NCBI RefSeq assembly: GCF_004801415.1
Contig: NZ_SSNX01000005.1
Location: forward strand, 260,648 to 324,647
DNA: 64,000 bases
Source: Deinococcus sp. KSM4-11
GTDB taxonomy: Bacteria; Deinococcota; Deinococci; Deinococcales; Deinococcaceae
Direction: 5' to 3'
The translations under genes and the position numbers were made by a program. The notes under the pieces were generated by a model. That model was not told where the DNA came from. It did no database searches and was given only the letters and a program-made list of their open reading frames with translations. This document shows, piece by piece, positions 20,324 through 33,229 of the stretch; position 1 is the stretch's first letter, and every line of letters begins with the position of its first letter.

Positions 20324-22140
20324 GCGGTTCCTCCGCCGCTCCCTCCGTACAGCACCGCCTCACCCGGCTCAAGGAGGCCCGACGAGGGCAGGGCGTCCGT
20401 GAGACCGACCTCGCTGTGCAGGATGACTCGCCCCGGAAGGTCGAGGGTCAGGGCGTCGACCGGCACTGCCTCCTGCCCCAGGTTCCACACCAGCAGCCGG
20501 TCGCCGGCGTCGGTGTGGGTGCGAACCCACAGCACGTCCAGCACGTTCCCGGCGTGCAGGTTCTTCCGGGAGCGCTGCGCGAGCACCGGGTCCTCGCGGC
20601 GCAGGCTGGTCAGCACCCGGTACAGGGCCAGCGTCCGGCCGTGTTCGCCCACGTCCAGCTCGCTCCAGTCGAGTTTCGAGGCCCGGAAGCTTGACTCCGC
20701 CTGTGGATCGGGCACGCTCTCGCCGGAGAAGGAGCTGAAGTACGCGAATTCACGCTTGCGGCCCTCGCTGACCAGGCGGCCCAGTTCGCCGTGGTGGTCG
20801 CTGAAGAACAGGAACGGCGTGCCCGCTCCCCACTCCTGTCCCTGAAACAGCAACGGCGTCATGGGCAGCGTGAGCAGCAGCGTGGCCGCTCCCCGGTACT
20901 CCTGCGGTGTCACGTCGTGGTGGTGGTTCAGGCGGTCGCCGGTCGCGCGGTTCCCGATCTGGTCGTGGTTCTGGATGCAGTACACCAGGCTGGGCGCCTC
21001 TAGGGCGTCGGCCGGCTTGCCGCGCTGGTGCTCCTCGCCCGTCACGTTCCAGAACTGGCCCTCGTACTTCCAGCCGCGCCGGATGACCTGCGCGAGTTCC
21101 GCCGCGCCGCCCTCGAAGCCCCGGTAGTACCCCTCGTGCTCGCGGGTCAGCGTGACGCGCACCTCATGGTGGAAGTCGTCCACCCAGATGCCGTCCAGGC
21201 CATAGTCCGTGACCAGCATGGGATCGTTGCGGTGGTCCTCGGCCAGCAGCAGGTGCGTGCCGCCCAGCTTGTGCACCTCCTGCGCCAGTTCCTTGAGGAT
21301 GTGCACGTCGCTGTCGTCCTGCATGGCGGCCGTGGCGTCCAGCCGCAGGCCGTCGAAACCGTAGTCGCGCAGCCACATGCGGGCGCTGCCCGTGATCAGG
21401 CGGCGCATGTGCGGCTCGGCGTAGTCCAGCCCCTCGCCCCACGCCGACTGGAAGCGCTCCGTGAAGTACGTGGGCGAGTACGCCTTGAGGTAGTTTCCGT
21501 CCGGCCCGAAGTGGTTGTACACCACGTCCAGGAACACGCCCAGGCCCAGGGCGTGCGCGGCATCCACAAAGGCCATCAGCTCCTCCGGGCGACCGTACGG
21601 CGCGAAGGGCGCGTACAGCGCCACGCCGTCGTACCCCCAGCCGCGCTGGCCGGGGAAGGCCGCGACTGGCAGCAGCTGCACGGCGGTCACGCCCAGGTCT
21701 TTCAGGTACGGCAGGCGCTCCTGCGCGGCCCGGTACGTGCCTTCGGGAGTGAAGGTGCCCACGTGTAGTTCGTAGAACACGCAGTCGGCCAGCGCGATCC
21801 CGCGCCAAGTGGTGTCCTGCCAGCGGTAGTGGTCGAAGTCAATGACCTCCGCCTCGCCGTGCACGCCGTCCGGCAGGAACCGCGCGTACGGATCGGGACG
21901 ATCCATGCCGTCCAGGATGAAGATGTACCGCGCGCCCGCCCCGACCGGCAGGACCGTCTCAAAGGTGCCGTGCCCCAGCGCGGTCATGGCGTGAACGGCG
22001 CCGTCCACCCGGACGTGGACGAGGGTGGCCGTGGTGGACCAAACGCGGAAGCGGGTGCCGGCGCCGTCCGGCAGGAGCTGCGCCCCCAGGCGCGTCGAAC
22101 GGCCGTCCGGGGAGTCGTGCAGGTGCGACAGTGGAATCAT
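20320..22140 (-). CDS. treZ: Malto-oligosyltrehalose trehalohydrolase
   Basis: 606 aa. An N-terminal beta-domain ([17 protein letters not shown]) precedes the GH13 barrel with [28 protein letters not shown], nucleophile [10 protein letters not shown] (Asp near 268), acid/base [10 protein letters not shown] and [10 protein letters not shown]. TreZ releases trehalose from the maltooligosyl trehalose made by TreY. The ATG is preceded by AAGAGAGGACC. It ends 4 nt inside treY and begins 83 nt after glgX. The three enzymes complete the TreX-TreZ-TreY route from glycogen. Confidence 0.95.
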   Translation of the reverse strand: MIPLSHLHDSPDGRSTRLGAQLLPDGAGTRFRVWSTTATLVHVRVDGAVHAMTALGHGTFETVLPVGAGARYIFILDGMDRPDPYARFLPDGVHGEAEVIDFDHYRWQDTTWRGIALADCVFYELHVGTFTPEGTYRAAQERLPYLKDLGVTAVQLLPVAAFPGQRGWGYDGVALYAPFAPYGRPEELMAFVDAAHALGLGVFLDVVYNHFGPDGNYLKAYSPTYFTERFQSAWGEGLDYAEPHMRRLITGSARMWLRDYGFDGLRLDATAAMQDDSDVHILKELAQEVHKLGGTHLLLAEDHRNDPMLVTDYGLDGIWVDDFHHEVRVTLTREHEGYYRGFEGGAAELAQVIRRGWKYEGQFWNVTGEEHQRGKPADALEAPSLVYCIQNHDQIGNRATGDRLNHHHDVTPQEYRGAATLLLTLPMTPLLFQGQEWGAGTPFLFFSDHHGELGRLVSEGRKREFAYFSSFSGESVPDPQAESSFRASKLDWSELDVGEHGRTLALYRVLTSLRREDPVLAQRSRKNLHAGNVLDVLWVRTHTDAGDRLLVWNLGQEAVPVDALTLDLPGRVILHSEVGLTDALPSSGLLEPGEAVLYGGSGGGTA

Positions 22141-22223
22141 GATGGTCCTCTCTTCCTGAGCAGGAGACCGGGAAGCGCAGGCCACGTGCCCCGTCCCGAC
22201 CGAACCCGGCGGGGCAGGAACGG

Positions 22224-24362
<2,139 letters not shown>

Positions 24363-24516
24363 GAGGGATTCTCCTCAGGGCAGTGGTACGCCCGGTTGTC
24401 CTTGGATATGCAACGGGCCGCCACGGAGCCGGCCACGCACGCCGGGCACGCTACCAGACCACCTTCCCTGGAAGCATGGAACTGGATACATCACCAACCG
24501 AACCATTAAAGTGACA

Positions 24517-24528
24517 TGAGAATTCTCA
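24517..24528. promoter_or_regulatory. Perfect 12-bp palindrome upstream of glgX
   Basis: TGAGAATTCTCA is a perfect palindrome in the 219-nt gap before the trehalose operon, in a locally AT-richer stretch. On the minus strand TTGCTG, a 17-nt spacer and TTAATG overlap it, which could be a promoter. Binding of a dimeric regulator is an inference. Confidence 0.4.
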
Positions 24529-24581
24529 GCAACGCTCCGACCCGAACCGCCGGCGAATAGCCGCCTTACACCCTAGGCGGT

Positions 24582-25466
24582 TCAGAAGTCCAGTCGGCCG
24601 CGCGGGCCATCCAGGAAGGCCAGTTTCTCGGGCGTCCACAGTTCGTAGGTGTACATCGGGTATTGCCGCTTGAAGCGCCCGACCCGATCCCACACCTCGC
24701 GTGATTCGAAGGGAATCACCAGGATCAGGCGAATCACGCTGTCCTCGTAGTCGTACACGTAGAAATCGAAATGAAAGGACTGCTCGTGGCCCTTGTCCGT
24801 GAACAGAGGAAACGCGAACGGACGGTAGCGCCACGCCTTGCGTCTCTCGCTGAGGATCCGCGCGGCCACGCGCTTGAGGTTGCTGTCCTGGAAGGTCAGC
24901 TGTTCGCCATCCCGATCCACGAACACCGTGTCCGGGGCGGGCGCGTCGAGCGGCACGCGTTTGAGCTCCGGCAGGGCCTTCCGCACCTTCGGTGGCGCGC
25001 GCCGGGTAGACCCGCTCGCCGAGGAACTGGCCGTCTTGGCACCCGCTTTCGACGCCCCTGATTTCGCCGTCCCGGACGAGGCTCTCCCGGCCGTTCCAGC
25101 GCTGGATTTCGCCGTACCGGGGCGCGAACTGGACGCACGGGCCGTGCCCGAAGCCGCGCGGCCCGTGCGGCTGCCGCGTTCACCTTCACCCTCGGTGCGT
25201 TCGCCCGCCTTGCGCCGAGCTGGATTGGTCGCGCCACCCCGCCCCGTTCCCGCCGAGGCGCGGCCGCCCGGCCCACGGCTGGAGCCGGCGCGTGTCCCGG
25301 CGCTCCGTGATGCCGGTGCCGCGCGGCTCTCGCCGTCCCTGGAACCGCTGGGCTCCTCGCGCCGCTCGCGAGCCGGCTTCACCGTATCCCGCGTGGTGCC
25401 GCCGCGTCCCTGCGCGGTCGTTTTTTTCGGGCCTCGACCCCTTGATCCTTTTCTTGGCCCAGTCAT
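24582..25466 (-). CDS. Protein with disordered Ser/Gly/Arg-rich N-terminus and a conserved C-terminal domain
   Basis: 294 aa. Residues 1-155 are low complexity (R, K, G, S, A, T), strongly basic and surely disordered. Residues about 170-294 are folded: [18 protein letters not shown], then [39 protein letters not shown] and [14 protein letters not shown]. The Asp...Glu spacing around two beta strands loosely recalls PD-(D/E)XK nuclease folds, but the usual E-x-K is not seen, so this is only a suggestion. A basic tail could bind nucleic acid. TACACT (complement of 25474-25479) lies 7 nt before the ATG: leaderless. The family is unrecognised. Confidence 0.75.
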   Translation of the reverse strand: MTGPRKGSRGRGPKKTTAQGRGGTTRDTVKPARERREEPSGSRDGESRAAPASRSAGTRAGSSRGPGGRASAGTGRGGATNPARRKAGERTEGEGERGSRTGRAASGTARASSSRPGTAKSSAGTAGRASSGTAKSGASKAGAKTASSSASGSTRRAPPKVRKALPELKRVPLDAPAPDTVFVDRDGEQLTFQDSNLKRVAARILSERRKAWRYRPFAFPLFTDKGHEQSFHFDFYVYDYEDSVIRLILVIPFESREVWDRVGRFKRQYPMYTYELWTPEKLAFLDGPRGRLDF

Positions 25467-25528
25467 GAGAAGCAGTGTACCGGGCAGGAGCACCACACAA
25501 AGGTGCCGGGCGAAGAAACGCCGCCTTC

Positions 25529-26515
25529 TTACTTTGTCAGGCTGCGGATCACGCTCAGGTCAACGAACTTGCTCAGATCCGGCACGTCCCGAGCGAAGCC
25601 CGCTTCCTTGTTGAGCTGCGCGTACTCTCCCAGGGTGGTCAGGTTGATGTCCCACGTGACCTTCGTGCGGGCCAGCGCCTTGAACAGTTCGTTCGCGTTC
25701 GGCCGCTTGCCCGTGAACGTGTAGATCTGATCCGCGATGGCCTTCTGCGCGCCCGCGTTGCTGCCCTGAATGAAGGCGATGGCGGCCAAGTGACCCCTGA
25801 GCAGCCCCTTGACCGTGTCGGGATTCGCGGCGGCGTACTTCGTGTTCACGGTCAGCACCGTGGTCGTGTAATTTCCACCCGCCCAGATGGCCTTCTCGTT
25901 CGCCACGAGCTTCGCGCCCTGCGTTTCCATCACGGCGCCCCAGGGCTCCTGCACCAGCGCGGCATCGACCTGTTTGCTGGCGAAGGCGGCGGGCATGTTC
26001 GCCGGATCGATGGGCACGATGGTCACGGCGCTCCCGTTCGCGCCCGCCTCGTCGCTGGCCTTCAGGCCATTCTCGTGCAGCAGGTGGCGCAGGCTGATGT
26101 CCTGCGTGCTGCCGCGCGTGGGCACCGCCACCTTCTTACCCGCCAGGGCCTTCACGTTCCGGATGCCGGTGTCGCCACGTGCCACCAGCACCGCGCCCGC
26201 ATTGGCCGCCCCGGCGATGACCTGGATGGGCACGCCGCGCATGAAGGCGTTCATGGCAGGCCCAGGACCCACGTACGCCGCGTCGATGGCCCCGGCCGCG
26301 TACGCCTCGTTGACCTGACTTCCGTTCGCGAACTCCGTGACGACCAGCTTCACGCCGTCCGGCAGGTTCTTCTGGATCAGGCCACGCTGCACGCCGACCA
26401 GCGCGGCCGCGTGTGTCACGTTCGGGAACACGCCCAGGCGCAGTTCCCTGGCCTGCTGGGCACTGGCGCTGGCGATCAGGGAGAGGGTCAGGAGGGGAAG
26501 GAGGACTCGCTGCAT
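25529..26515 (-). CDS. ABC transporter substrate-binding protein (SsuA/NrtA/TauA type)
   Basis: 328 aa with a signal peptide ([16 protein letters not shown]). The mature protein starts [23 protein letters not shown] and contains [44 protein letters not shown] and [14 protein letters not shown], the two-lobe layout of aliphatic-sulfonate/nitrate/taurine/thiamine-precursor binding proteins. It should deliver a small ligand to a membrane permease, but no permease or ATPase gene lies beside it. The preferred ATG has TATGCT (complement of 26523-26528) 7 nt upstream. Confidence 0.85.
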   Translation of the reverse strand: MQRVLLPLLTLSLIASASAQQARELRLGVFPNVTHAAALVGVQRGLIQKNLPDGVKLVVTEFANGSQVNEAYAAGAIDAAYVGPGPAMNAFMRGVPIQVIAGAANAGAVLVARGDTGIRNVKALAGKKVAVPTRGSTQDISLRHLLHENGLKASDEAGANGSAVTIVPIDPANMPAAFASKQVDAALVQEPWGAVMETQGAKLVANEKAIWAGGNYTTTVLTVNTKYAAANPDTVKGLLRGHLAAIAFIQGSNAGAQKAIADQIYTFTGKRPNANELFKALARTKVTWDINLTTLGEYAQLNKEAGFARDVPDLSKFVDLSVIRSLTK

Positions 26516-26674
26516 GCGGTGGAGCATAGCAGAGCAGTTGAGCAAGATTATCAACTAGAGCCCGAAGTCTGGCGTTCACTAGGAAGTCACGCGACGGTCA
26601 CGGCCTGGAGCCTACGGTGCGGGCGGAAGCGGAGGCGTCCGTCCGAATTCCACCGCTTCGCCGGAGGTACCGTC

Positions 26675-26889
26675 ATGCTGAAGAGCGTCAGGTTCACCCT
26701 GCTGGTTCTGGTCTTTGTGGGCTCGTATGCCGCGTCCCGCGTGAAGTCCCGGCTGTTCGACCGCGCTGGAATCATCGGCGCAGCGAGACGGGGGCGCAGG
26801 CGTCGACGCTGCCCACGGCCCCGACCCATCCTGTGACCGTCGAATTCGACTCGGGTACGGCCGCCGATGCCGACTGTGAGCAGGACTGA
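26675..26889 (+). pseudogene. Small single-pass membrane protein, probably frameshifted
   Basis: ATG at 26675 has CGGAGG 8 nt upstream and reads a hydrophobic start (MLKSVRFTLLVLVFVGSYAA, then SRVKSRLFDRAGIIGA). It then turns into an arginine-run typical of the wrong frame and stops at 26836. The neighbouring frame from about 26782 reads a sensible acidic tail, SETGAQASTLPTAPTHP followed by VTVEFDSGTAADADCEQD, to a TGA at 26889. Restoring one missing base near 26778-26782 (GIIGA then SETGAQ) would give about 71 aa. The intact form would be a small membrane-anchored protein of unknown role. The current short product (53 aa) may still be made. Confidence 0.45.
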
Positions 26890-26922
26890 CGTCACCAGCA
26901 GTGTGGTTCGGTGGCTCCGGGC

Positions 26923-27423
26923 TCAGTCCGCCCGATCCAACAACCGCCGCAGCAGCGCCAGTTGCGCCACGTGGTAGGCGTTGTGATCCGCGACCACCAG
27001 GAACTCTCGCAACCACGTCTGCCCGCCGGCCCCCACGCCGTTCGGCACCACGGCCAGCAGGTCGGTCGCCGGGTCGTCCAGCAACGCGATCAGGGCGTCC
27101 ATGTCCGAATGGAAGGCGGCCACCTGCGCGTCCCACTCGCGGGCGGAGCTTTCCGGATCGTGCGGCCAGTACCCGTCCGGCCAGTTCGTATGCCCGTAGG
27201 TCTCGTCGCGCACGAAGTCCAGGATGTCGCGCTGCGTGAAGCGCAGGTGCCACAGGATCTCTGAGGCCGAGTAGGGAAGTCCGTGGAGGCGCTCCCCGGC
27301 GCGGGCGGTCGGAAAGTCCTTCAGCACGTCGTCCAGCATCCCGTGCGCCTGTGGGCTGGTCAGCAGCGCGCGGACGTGGGCGCGCAGGGCGGCGTCGGCC
27401 TCGGGGGTCAGTACACTAGTCAT
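26923..27423 (-). CDS. DinB/YfiT-like metal-binding four-helix protein
   Basis: 166 aa. The fold is seen from LPYSASEILWHLRFTQRDILDFV (first His ligand in WHL) and the C-terminal VVADHNAYHVAQLALLRRLL, whose D-H-x-x-x-H supplies two more His ligands. This three-His site defines the DinB superfamily. Members are often thiol-dependent transferases or DNA-damage-induced proteins of unknown reaction, and are expanded in Deinococcus. TAAAGT (complement of 27430-27435) lies 6 nt before the ATG: leaderless. The broken TPR gene lies 15 nt upstream on the same strand. Confidence 0.85.
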   Translation of the reverse strand: MTSVLTPEADAALRAHVRALLTSPQAHGMLDDVLKDFPTARAGERLHGLPYSASEILWHLRFTQRDILDFVRDETYGHTNWPDGYWPHDPESSAREWDAQVAAFHSDMDALIALLDDPATDLLAVVPNGVGAGGQTWLREFLVVADHNAYHVAQLALLRRLLDRAD

Positions 27424-27438
27424 CCCCGGACTTTAATC

Positions 27439-27927
27439 CTATCCCGTGAGCGAGCTCCCGTAATTCCCCACCGACCGCTGGTAACGCGGCAGGTGTGGCG
27501 CCAGGGCCGATAGGGCCAGCGACAGGGCTTCGCGTTCCCGACCCAGGTCAGCCAGGGTGAGGGCCAGAAAGGCCGCGACGGCGTCGTCCAGCTCATCCGA
27601 GGGGTGTTCGCGCTCCGCCGACAGCAGGCGCAGACTTTCCTGGGCACCTCCGATGTTCCGCAGCGAACTGGACAGCTGGATCACCGCCCGGCGTCGCCGG
27701 ATTCCGGTCAGGCCCGCGGCCAGCGCCGCGCGGTACAGCGGCACCGCCCGGTCGGCATGCCCGGTCGAATCCTGCGCACACGCCCGCTCGAAGAGTGCGG
27801 CGGCATCCCCGTCCGGCCGCTCGGCAGCCAGCGCTTCGATCCGCGAAACGAACTCCTCGTCCGGCAGGTCGTCGAGTTTCGTTCACAGCGCGGTCACGCG
27901 CGTATACCAGTCGGAATCGTGTGTCAT
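27439..27927 (-). pseudogene. Tetratrico-peptide repeat (TPR_5-like) protein with an in-frame TGA
   Basis: From ATG 27927 the frame reads MTHDSDWYTRVTAL, a TGA at 27885-27883, then continues without a shift: TKLDDLPDEEFVSRIEALAA, AALFERACAQDSTGHADRAV, PLYRAALAAGLTGIRRRRAV, IQLSSSLRNIGGAQESLRLL and LALSALAPHLPRYQRSVGNY. The joined product (162 aa) matches the small TPR_5-type proteins in length and order, so codon 15 looks mutated (for example TGG to TGA). TAAGGT lies 6 nt before the ATG, so the promoter appears intact. A shorter product could start internally. UGA recoding as selenocysteine is unlikely, as no SECIS-like context or redox motif is present. Confidence 0.72.
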
Positions 27928-28129
27928 GGAGGCACCTTAGCGGCGTGACAGGTCGGGCGCATCCGCCGCATGGCCAGTGAGAAAGGGGGCACGTCTGTGC
28001 CGCAAGTCTTCTCTGCTCTTCTAAGAATTTGTAAGTCTACTACAACCAGCAGTAGATAGAGTTAAGATTGGTGAGTCCGCCTCCGCTGAGGCCACAGGAT
28101 AACTCGACCATGGATTGGGTGCATTTTGT

Positions 28130-28672
28130 ATGACCGCTAAACAGACTCATTTACTTAATCTTGAAGACTATAGAATACTAGTCGCAACGTGGATAATGTC
28201 TTGCAATGACCAAATTCCAATGATGACTTATAAGGGTATTGCAAAAAGACTTGACGTAAATGAACAAAAAGTGATCTCTCTGATCAAAGAATACCCGGAA
28301 TTGTTTAGGCAGAGAACGCCAAATAGTATTACGCAGTTTTGGAAAGATCAGATGAAGACTGGAAATCTCCTACCTGCATGGATTCGCGATATAGATACCA
28401 ACATTGAGCGAGAAAAGGCCATCCAGGAACTCACCTCAGACGATATATTCAGATCGCAGTTTCGGACGAAACGCGACTCTCCGGCCTCAGAGATGGAGAT
28501 TTTAAAATGGGGCCTGGAGTATTTGAAGAGTATGAGAGATATAAATAATGATCAGCTAAAAGAGCGACGTGACGTTCGAAATCAAGCCACAACTCTAATC
28601 ATAACGGCCATTAGTTCATTTCTTGGCCTTTTAATTTCTATTGCATCACTAGTTGTAAACAGCGGCAAGTAA
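28130..28672 (+). CDS. AT-rich orphan gene: tail-anchored membrane protein of unknown function
   Basis: 180 aa from ATG 28130, with no good ribosome site. Codon use is strikingly AT-rich (many ATA, AAA, AAT, TTA), unlike every neighbour, so the gene was probably acquired. Residues about 10-65 look helix-turn-helix-like (TYKGIAKRLDVNEQKVISLI). A charged, possibly coiled-coil region follows (EMEILKWGLEYLKSMRDINN). A single transmembrane segment at about 154-177 (TLIITAISSFLGLLISIASL) has a very short tail. Soluble head plus C-terminal anchor recalls membrane-tethered regulators or defence effectors, but no family is recognised. Its stop codon lies in the loop of a terminator-like hairpin. Confidence 0.75.
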   Translation: MTAKQTHLLNLEDYRILVATWIMSCNDQIPMMTYKGIAKRLDVNEQKVISLIKEYPELFRQRTPNSITQFWKDQMKTGNLLPAWIRDIDTNIEREKAIQELTSDDIFRSQFRTKRDSPASEMEILKWGLEYLKSMRDINNDQLKERRDVRNQATTLIITAISSFLGLLISIASLVVNSGK

Positions 28673-28689
28673 TTCTAATGCTTGCCGTT
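28661..28689. terminator. Hairpin overlapping the stop of the AT-rich gene
   Basis: A 7-bp perfect stem, CGGCAAG (28663-28669) with CTTGCCG (28681-28687), extendable by two pairs, has an 11-nt loop containing the TAA stop. It lies between this gene and convergent proS and probably ends both transcripts. T-runs are modest. Confidence 0.6.
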
Positions 28690-28706
28690 GACACTCTGAG
28701 TCGTGC

Positions 28707-30200
<1,494 letters not shown>

Positions 30201-30311
30201 CACCGGCCATGATACCGGCGGTGGCTGGATAAGGGGTCTCTCAAGGTCTCGTAACACGAGTCTGAACCCGGCAATCACCTGATTGCCCCGTTCGGCGCCA
30301 ACACTGGCGAC

Positions 30312-30575
30312 ATGACGCAGAACCAGGCCGGAGAAATCACAGACCGCATCGCCCAGGATCTCAAGGAGCGTCTCGCTAAGGACGGCGAGCACCTCCAAGT
30401 GAAGGACGTGAATGGTGAACACGTCGGAACCGTCGATCATCTCGACGGCGACCAGCTCAGACTTACGAAGTCCGACTCGGCCGATGGGCAGCACCACATG
30501 GTGCCCCTGTCGCAGGTCGAGAGCATGGACGACGTGGCCGTCTACCTGAACGTCGAGCACAGCGCCATCGCCTGA
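30312..30575 (+). CDS. DUF2171 family protein
   Basis: 87 aa. The body [20 protein letters not shown], then [20 protein letters not shown], is the core of DUF2171, a PRC-barrel-like beta fold found in one or several copies in soil bacteria and Deinococcus. An N-terminal helix ([19 protein letters not shown]) precedes it. Function unknown; PRC-barrel-like domains often bind partners or RNA. No strong ribosome site is seen. Single gene, divergent from proS. Confidence 0.82.
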   Translation: MTQNQAGEITDRIAQDLKERLAKDGEHLQVKDVNGEHVGTVDHLDGDQLRLTKSDSADGQHHMVPLSQVESMDDVAVYLNVEHSAIA

Positions 30576-30802
30576 GCATCGGCAAGCTCATCCGGACATG
30601 CCGCCCTGTGAGATTGCGGCGTGCTTTCATGTCGCGCAGTCCCGTCATGCCTGCCACGCACCGATCCGCCTTCAGGGACTTCAGGTCGAGTCCGTGATCC
30701 TCGCCGGCCAGCAGATGGATTGCGGCCTCGGCGAAATCCAGGGTCTAGTGAAGCCGGACGACCAGTCTGGCCTCTTCCCATGGGCACGCTCGACTTGCCC
30801 GG

Positions 30803-31009
30803 TCAGCCGTTGCGCATGCGTCCGGGCAGTTCACGGACGATGTCACGCAGGACGACCAGTACTTCGAGGCCCAGCCCGCGCGCCCAGCGGTAGATGCGCA
30901 GTTCGCTGCCACACCAGCAGATCCAGCCGTCGTCATCGATCAACACCGAACCCGGCCCCACCTTGGCCCGTGGAACCCGTTCCAGATTTCGCCGTATGCT
31001 GGGGGCCAT
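30803..31009 (-). CDS. Possible small hypothetical protein
   Basis: 68 codons whose ATG shares the sequence CATG with the divergent amylosucrase start, so both starts overlap by 2 nt. The protein reads [20 protein letters not shown], then [36 protein letters not shown] and [12 protein letters not shown], with a W-x-C-W-C pair. Composition is protein-like, but there is no ribosome site, and the frame covers the amylosucrase promoter. A shorter start at an internal GTG is possible. Low confidence; the stretch 30576-30802 before it shows nothing else convincing. Confidence 0.35.
   Translation of the reverse strand: MAPSIRRNLERVPRAKVGPGSVLIDDDGWICWCGSELRIYRWARGLGLEVLVVLRDIVRELPGRMRNG
30971..30984. 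promoter_or_regulatory. Inverted repeat upstream of amylosucrase
   Basis: TGGAAC-CC-GTTCCA is a 6-bp inverted repeat with a 2-nt centre. It ends 10 nt before the -10 box TATGCT (30995-31000) of the amylosucrase gene, i.e. in the -35 region, a good place for a repressor or activator site. Function inferred. Confidence 0.4.
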
Positions 31010-32936
31010 GCTGAATTCAGAGCTGGGAGCTCAGCTCCGGCTGGCCTTCGACGACGATCGTGACGCCGATACCTTCCTCATGCGCCTCGACCGCTACGGG
31101 CCGGAGCTGGTCGCCAGCCTGCGGGCCGTGTATGGCGACCGTACCGACGCGCTGCTCGACACCCTGATTCCTGTGCTGCTCCACGCCTTCCACACCCGCC
31201 CGGCCGACCTGAAACGGCTGGACGAGGCGCGGCTCCTGCGCCCGGACTGGCTGCAGGGCCCGGATGTAGTCGGGTACGTGGCGTATACCGACCGGTTTGC
31301 CGGCACCCTCAAGGGCGTCGGCCAGCATCTCGATTACCTCCAGGGACTCGGCGTGACCTATCTGCACCTGATGCCGCTGCTGAAACCCCGCGACGGCGAG
31401 AACGACGGTGGCTACGCCGTGCAGGACTACCGCGCCGTCCGCGACGATTTGGGCACCATGGACGACCTGTCGGCGCTGGCCCGCGATCTGCGGGCACGCG
31501 GCATCAGCCTGGTGCTCGATCTGGTGCTGAACCACGTGGCGCAGGAGCACGAATGGGCGGTGAAGGCCCGCGCGGGCGACCCCGCATTCCGCGACTACTT
31601 CTACCTGTACCCGGACCGTACGCAGCCCGACGCCTTCGAGAAGACGCTCCCGGAGGTCTTCCCGGATTTCGCGCCCGGCAACTTCACGTGGAACGAACCC
31701 GCGAAGGCCTGGGTGTGGACGACCTTCAACACCTACCAGTGGGACCTGAACTGGAGCACCCCCGCCGTCTTCCAGGAGTTCGTGGACATCATCCTGCACC
31801 TCGCCAACCGGGGGGTGGAGGTCTTCCGCCTGGACGCGATCGCCTTCATCTGGAAGCGGCTGGGCACCGACAGCCAGAACCAGCCGGAAGTGCATCACCT
31901 GACCCGCGCCCTGCGCGCCTGCGCGCGGATCGTGGCCCCGGCCGTGGCATTCAAGGCCGAGGCGATCGTCGCGCCCGCCGACCTGATCCATTACCTGGGC
32001 AGCGGCGACCACCACGGCCGCGTGAGCGACATGGCGTACCACAACAGCCTGATGGTGCAGATCTGGAGTTCGCTCGCCTCGCGCGACGTGCGCCTGATGA
32101 CGGCGGCGCTGCGGGCCTTCCCGCCCAAACCCACCAACACCACCTGGGGCATGTACGTCCGGTGCCACGACGACATCGGCTGGGCGATCAGCGACGCCGA
32201 TGCAGAGCGGGTCGGCATGAGTGGCCCCGGACACCGCCACTTCCTGTCGGACTTCTACAGCGGCGAGTTCCCCGGTTCCTTCGCGCGCGGCCTGGTGTTC
32301 CAGTACAACCCGCAGACCGGCGACCGGCGCATCAGCGGCAGCGGCGCCAGCCTCGCCGGGCTGGAAAGCGCGCTGGACGCCGGGAACCACACCTGGGCCG
32401 AGTACGCCGTGCGCCGCATCCTGCTCTCGCACGCCGTGATTCTGGGCTTCGGCGGGGTGCCCCTGCTGTACATGGGCGACGAACTCGCCATGCTGAACGA
32501 CTACACCTACGAAACCACGCCCGAGCACGCCGCCGACAACCGCTGGGTGCACCGCCCCCGCATGAACTGGAGCCAGGCCGAGAGCGTGACTGCCGACCCG
32601 TCGTCGCCCGGCGCGCAGGTCAACGCGGGCCTGCGGCAACTGATCCAGGCGCGCAAGCACCTGCCGCACCTGCACGCCAGCGTGGAATCCGAGGCGCTCG
32701 ACAGCCCCGATCCCTGCGTGCTGCTGCTGCGCCGCGACCATCCCTCAGGCCGCTTCCTGGGCGTGTACAACTTCAGCGAGCACCGCATCCAGTTCCCCGC
32801 GTACGCCCTGCGTGACCAGGTGGGCGAGTTCGCGCTCGATCACCTGACCGGCAGCGGCTTCAGCCTGTACCGCCCGACCATCACCCTGGAACCCTTCCGT
32901 GCGCTGTGGCTCACCCCGACCCAGATGACCATATGA
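31008..32936 (+). CDS. Amylosucrase
   Basis: 642 aa GH13 enzyme of the amylosucrase length and layout: an N-terminal helical domain ([20 protein letters not shown]), then [53 protein letters not shown], nucleophile [14 protein letters not shown] (Asp near 277), acid/base FKAEAIVAP and [11 protein letters not shown]. It makes an alpha-1,4 glucan from sucrose, releasing fructose, and so can feed glycogen that the glgX-treZ-treY operon converts to trehalose. TATGCT lies 7 nt before the ATG: leaderless. A small gene is coupled at its stop by ATGA overlap. Confidence 0.95.
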   Translation: MLNSELGAQLRLAFDDDRDADTFLMRLDRYGPELVASLRAVYGDRTDALLDTLIPVLLHAFHTRPADLKRLDEARLLRPDWLQGPDVVGYVAYTDRFAGTLKGVGQHLDYLQGLGVTYLHLMPLLKPRDGENDGGYAVQDYRAVRDDLGTMDDLSALARDLRARGISLVLDLVLNHVAQEHEWAVKARAGDPAFRDYFYLYPDRTQPDAFEKTLPEVFPDFAPGNFTWNEPAKAWVWTTFNTYQWDLNWSTPAVFQEFVDIILHLANRGVEVFRLDAIAFIWKRLGTDSQNQPEVHHLTRALRACARIVAPAVAFKAEAIVAPADLIHYLGSGDHHGRVSDMAYHNSLMVQIWSSLASRDVRLMTAALRAFPPKPTNTTWGMYVRCHDDIGWAISDADAERVGMSGPGHRHFLSDFYSGEFPGSFARGLVFQYNPQTGDRRISGSGASLAGLESALDAGNHTWAEYAVRRILLSHAVILGFGGVPLLYMGDELAMLNDYTYETTPEHAADNRWVHRPRMNWSQAESVTADPSSPGAQVNAGLRQLIQARKHLPHLHASVESEALDSPDPCVLLLRRDHPSGRFLGVYNFSEHRIQFPAYALRDQVGEFALDHLTGSGFSLYRPTITLEPFRALWLTPTQMTI

Positions 32937-33118
32937 GTCGCCCCGGCCGGACACGTGTTCCCACCGAGGCCCTCCTGACGGCCGCCCGTAGCGCTGCCGA
33001 CCGCCTGACCCACCTGTCCCGCGACCCGGACGTGCGCCGCGAGGCCGGGAACGTCGCGCAGGCCATGGGAAAGCTGCTCGAAGCGATCAGGAACGCGGGT
33101 CAGACGCCACGTAAATGA
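32933..33118 (+). CDS. Small protein translationally coupled to amylosucrase
   Basis: 61 aa, beginning [20 protein letters not shown], at an ATG that overlaps the amylosucrase TGA by 4 nt. The body is helical and basic ([20 protein letters not shown]). No family recognised. The overlap and the terminator just downstream make it the second and last gene of the amylosucrase operon, but a role in glucan synthesis is only guessed from position. Confidence 0.7.
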   Translation: MSRPGRTRVPTEALLTAARSAADRLTHLSRDPDVRREAGNVAQAMGKLLEAIRNAGQTPRK

Positions 33119-33136
33119 GCTGACAGACCTCACTCC

Positions 33137-33168
33137 GGGGCGGATAAGCCAGGTGGCCTGTCCGCCCC
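33137..33168 (+). terminator. Terminator-like hairpin after the amylosucrase operon
   Basis: An 8-bp perfect stem, GGGGCGGA (33137-33144) with TCCGCCCC (33161-33168), and a 16-nt loop lie 19 nt after the last stop codon. The following T-run is weak. Confidence 0.65.
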
Positions 33169-33229
33169 ATCTGCGTGCCGGACGGTGGTCATGATCCGGT
33201 ACCATCGTGGGGTTCACGGGAGGTTCCTC

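Noticed and set aside
27883..27885. TGA as a selenocysteine codon
   Set aside because: No redox motif, no SECIS-like hairpin seen just downstream, and TPR_5-like proteins are not selenoproteins; a nonsense change is simpler.
28010..28690. Prophage or integrative element around the AT-rich gene
   Set aside because: No integrase, tRNA attachment site or flanking direct repeat could be found; only one cargo-like gene is present.
30598..30802. Plus-strand frame with VILAGQQMDCGLGEIQGLV
   Set aside because: No start signal, short, and composition changes along the frame; not enough to call a gene.
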